Below, one piece after another: positions 62,289 through 64,000 of a stretch of DNA of 64,000 bases. The stretch comes from M55B112 sp040880545. Its GTDB lineage: Bacteria; Bacteroidota; Bacteroidia; Bacteroidales; GCA-2748055. The stretch covers positions 47,296 through 111,295 of the forward strand of contig JBBDIE010000099.1 in NCBI GenBank assembly GCA_040880545.1. Direction: 5' to 3'. A program made the position numbers and the translations under genes. The notes beneath the pieces are model-generated. The model was not told the origin of the DNA. It ran no database searches and worked only from the letters and a program-made list of their open reading frames with translations. Position 1 is the first letter of the stretch. Every line of letters starts with the position of its first letter.

Positions 62289-63245
62289 ATGAGCATCCAA
62301 CTACAATTTCTGATACTAATCCTCTCTTTGATCTCCGGTGTAATAACAATTTTTCTCGCACACCGAATGATGAGAAAATTTCCGCTGCCCTATCTCTCCA
62401 GCTATTTTTATTTCCTGGTATTTATAATAATTTTCTCCATATACAGTGTCATTGGTTCTCAATCGATCCAAAAAATTCTGTCCAATCATCAAACGGGACC
62501 AGAAACAATACAATCGGCAAAGGCAGTATTAATTGCATTGGGGATACCCTTTCTGATCCTTGCACTCTATATGTTTATCCGGTTAAGCCGGGAGCTATTC
62601 AAAATTGAACTACCCAGGTTGTTTGTTGCCATCTATTTCCTGCTGTTTGCAATTTCATTTGCCGGATATACACTAATGAACCTGGAAATTGTCAGCCTGG
62701 AAACCATTAATTTCTTTATGGATTCCCGCCAGCTTACCTGGTCCTTTACCGGATTAACATTTGTCGTTTTCGGATATTCTCTTATTTTTATTTTAATAAA
62801 GGTTAGATCCATCAAGGATTTGAGCCAGCGTCAGTCTTATCTGTGGTTTGTCCTCTGGTATGCCATTATCTGCATAATATCGATTGTTAGTTTACAACTG
62901 AGCCAGGTACATACAGTTTTCGGACTGATTTTCATAGTCGTATTAACCGGTTTTCATCTGATTCCTGTACTTTTCCTGAACATCTATCTCCCCCGTTATT
63001 ATGTGGAGAACATTGAATCGGACAGTTTTTACCTCAGACTGGAAAAGGTCATATCCAGGTTTGAAATATCAAAACGGGAAGCGGAGATCATTCCTCTTAT
63101 ATGTAAAGGTATGTCGAACCAGGAGATCAGTGATTCCCTGTTCATTTCTCTTCAAACAGTGAAGGACCATGTGCACCGGATCTTCACAAAGACCGGTGTA
63201 AAAAACCGGGTACAACTAGCTAATCTCCTGGGTAACCTGCCCTGA
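62289..63245 (+). CDS. Seven-TM sensor with LuxR-type HTH output
   Basis: About 318 residues from the ATG at 62289. Seven hydrophobic helices fill residues 1-235 (LQFLILILSLISGVITIFLAH ... VFGLIFIVVLTGFHLIPVLFLN, parts). The C-terminal ~65 residues are a GerE/LuxR helix-turn-helix: KREAEIIPLICKGMSNQEIS, DSLFISLQTVKDHVHRIFTK, TGVKNRVQLANLL. It should sense a membrane or small-molecule signal and bind DNA directly. No kinase or receiver domain is present. It probably controls its divergent neighbour and itself. Confidence 0.88.
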   Translation: MSIQLQFLILILSLISGVITIFLAHRMMRKFPLPYLSSYFYFLVFIIIFSIYSVIGSQSIQKILSNHQTGPETIQSAKAVLIALGIPFLILALYMFIRLSRELFKIELPRLFVAIYFLLFAISFAGYTLMNLEIVSLETINFFMDSRQLTWSFTGLTFVVFGYSLIFILIKVRSIKDLSQRQSYLWFVLWYAIICIISIVSLQLSQVHTVFGLIFIVVLTGFHLIPVLFLNIYLPRYYVENIESDSFYLRLEKVISRFEISKREAEIIPLICKGMSNQEISDSLFISLQTVKDHVHRIFTKTGVKNRVQLANLLGNLP

Positions 63246-63367
63246 CAGGGATTTATCAAAATAATCCGGATATTTCAGTTACAGAAGTCAGTGGTCAGTA
63301 GTTAACCCTCACAGGTTTGAAGCAACTTTACAAAAACTGTTATATTTGAAGGGAAAAATTTGATATT

Positions 63368-63859
63368 ATGTTTCCGAAGGAGAAAGTGCTGCAGGTGCTG
63401 GATGATCTGGCTGTTACTTATGATATTTACGAGCACAAACCCCTGCCCACCATTGAGATTGCCATGGAGGTTTGGAAAGATATAGACAGTACCCATTGCA
63501 AAAACCTCTTTTTCAGGAATCATAAGGGCAACCGGCATTACCTGGTGATCCTTGAATCGAATCACAAACTGGATATCAGGGATCTGGAACAGCGGTTAAA
63601 ACAAGGGAAAATCTCCTTCGCTTCACCCAGGCGAATAGAAAAATATCTGGGGGTAAGCGCCGGATCGGTAAGTCCGTTCGGATTAATCAATGATACGGAC
63701 AACCATGTGCACCTGTTTCTGGACAAGAACCTGATGAATTCTGAAAAGATCAGCTTCCATCCCAATATTAATACTGCCTCTGTGGTGATCCGCTTTGAGG
63801 ATTTGAAAAAATACCTGGACTGGGTTGGGAACAGCTATGAATTCCTGGAATTATATTAA
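63368..63859 (+). CDS. YbaK/ProX-type aminoacyl-tRNA editing protein
   Basis: 163 residues, the family's normal length. The YbaK/EbsC fold is seen in LAVTYDIYEHKPLPTIEIAM, KNLFFRNHKGNRHYLVILES, the catalytic Lys region HKLDIRDLEQRL, LGVSAGSVSPFGLINDTDNHVHLFLDKNL (parts) and FHPNINTASVVIRFEDLKKYL. Members hydrolyse mischarged Ala- or Cys-tRNA(Pro); the segment GVSAGSVSPFGL matches ProXp-ala (PrdX) in particular. Single gene. Confidence 0.9.
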   Translation: MFPKEKVLQVLDDLAVTYDIYEHKPLPTIEIAMEVWKDIDSTHCKNLFFRNHKGNRHYLVILESNHKLDIRDLEQRLKQGKISFASPRRIEKYLGVSAGSVSPFGLINDTDNHVHLFLDKNLMNSEKISFHPNINTASVVIRFEDLKKYLDWVGNSYEFLELY

Positions 63860-63945
63860 GGGGTGCCCGTTAAAGTAACACTCCCTTTAAAGCACAAGTG
63901 CCAATTTCGGCCATTAACTGTCTGAACATCCCCTTAGGCACTGCC

Positions 63946-64000
63946 CTAATCTTTATACACATCTTTTAGCGAATAGAATTTATAGTCTTTCGGATGTGGA
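63946..64000 (-). CDS. Possible 3' end of a protein, cut by the window edge
   Basis: On the minus strand a frame open to the right edge reads PHPKDYKFYSLKDVYKD and ends at TAG (63946-63948). It is too short to identify, but the composition is protein-like and the gap after the YbaK gene would otherwise have no gene. Convergent with ybaK if real. Confidence 0.3.
   Translation of the reverse strand, partial: PHPKDYKFYSLKDVYKD

Overview
The window comes from a Bacteroidota chromosome, most likely class Bacteroidia (Bacteroidales/Marinilabiliales-like). The signs are a carboxypeptidase-regulatory/TonB-dependent receptor, a DUF2723 membrane protein, a PP2C-type SpoIIE phosphatase with a periplasmic YfiR-like sensor, an F-type ATP synthase whose atpDC pair is separate from the remaining subunits, a bactofilin upstream of the ATP synthase cluster, an SUI1-type factor, and promoters with the Bacteroidota -7 element TAnnTTTG. 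Base composition looks moderate and even, with no prophage, conjugative module or CRISPR array.

Layout. 1-5.5 kb: 3' part of a TonB-dependent receptor, tRNA-Arg(CCT) in a repeat-rich gap, two small exported proteins, ArfB and a Tat-exported TIM-barrel isomerase. 5.5-21.3 kb: SNF2 helicase, a large AsmA-like protein, a 237-bp MITE-like element with target-site duplication, a secreted PHP protein, a small lipoprotein, the YfiR-SpoIIE phosphatase, an SLC13-type transporter, gamma-glutamyltransferase, a GH16-fold protein lacking its catalytic glutamates, and a small barrel. 21.5-36.9 kb: atpD-atpC, an alpha/beta hydrolase, a GT9 glycosyltransferase, a TonB-like protein, a LEA-like lipoprotein, a gluzincin/propeller/barrel protein, an SUI1 homologue, DUF2723, a polyprenyl synthetase, a thioredoxin-like protein and carA.

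37.0-48.2 kb is an arginine/proline/carbamoyl-phosphate block. The operon argR-GNAT-argG-proC-argE/dapE-argH-proB-proA reads leftward and carB reads rightward from the same control region, which holds two ArgR-box-like palindromes 21 bp apart. carA lies convergent at the other end. argB, argC, argD and argF are absent from the window, and a 174-bp repeat-bearing gap sits between argG and proC.

48.2-57.2 kb reads leftward: bactofilin-atpZ-(AtpI-like)-atpB-E-F-H-A-G, preceded by the lipid/ribosome group DUF177-rpmF-plsX-fabH. 57.3-64 kb: a single-domain response regulator, an FtsX/MacB-type permease with a sigma54-like promoter and upstream palindrome, a class IV aminotransferase, tRNA-Val(GAC), a membrane protein divergent from a seven-TM LuxR-type regulator, and a YbaK-type editing protein.

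At least four families of short dispersed or palindromic repeats occur in intergenic gaps. I did not find an obvious self-contained new defence or biosynthetic system. The most unusual items are the YfiR/coiled-coil/PP2C receptor, the catalytically altered GH16 protein with charged tandem repeats, the metalloprotease-propeller-barrel protein, and the GNAT enzyme with a four-cysteine tail inside the arginine operon.
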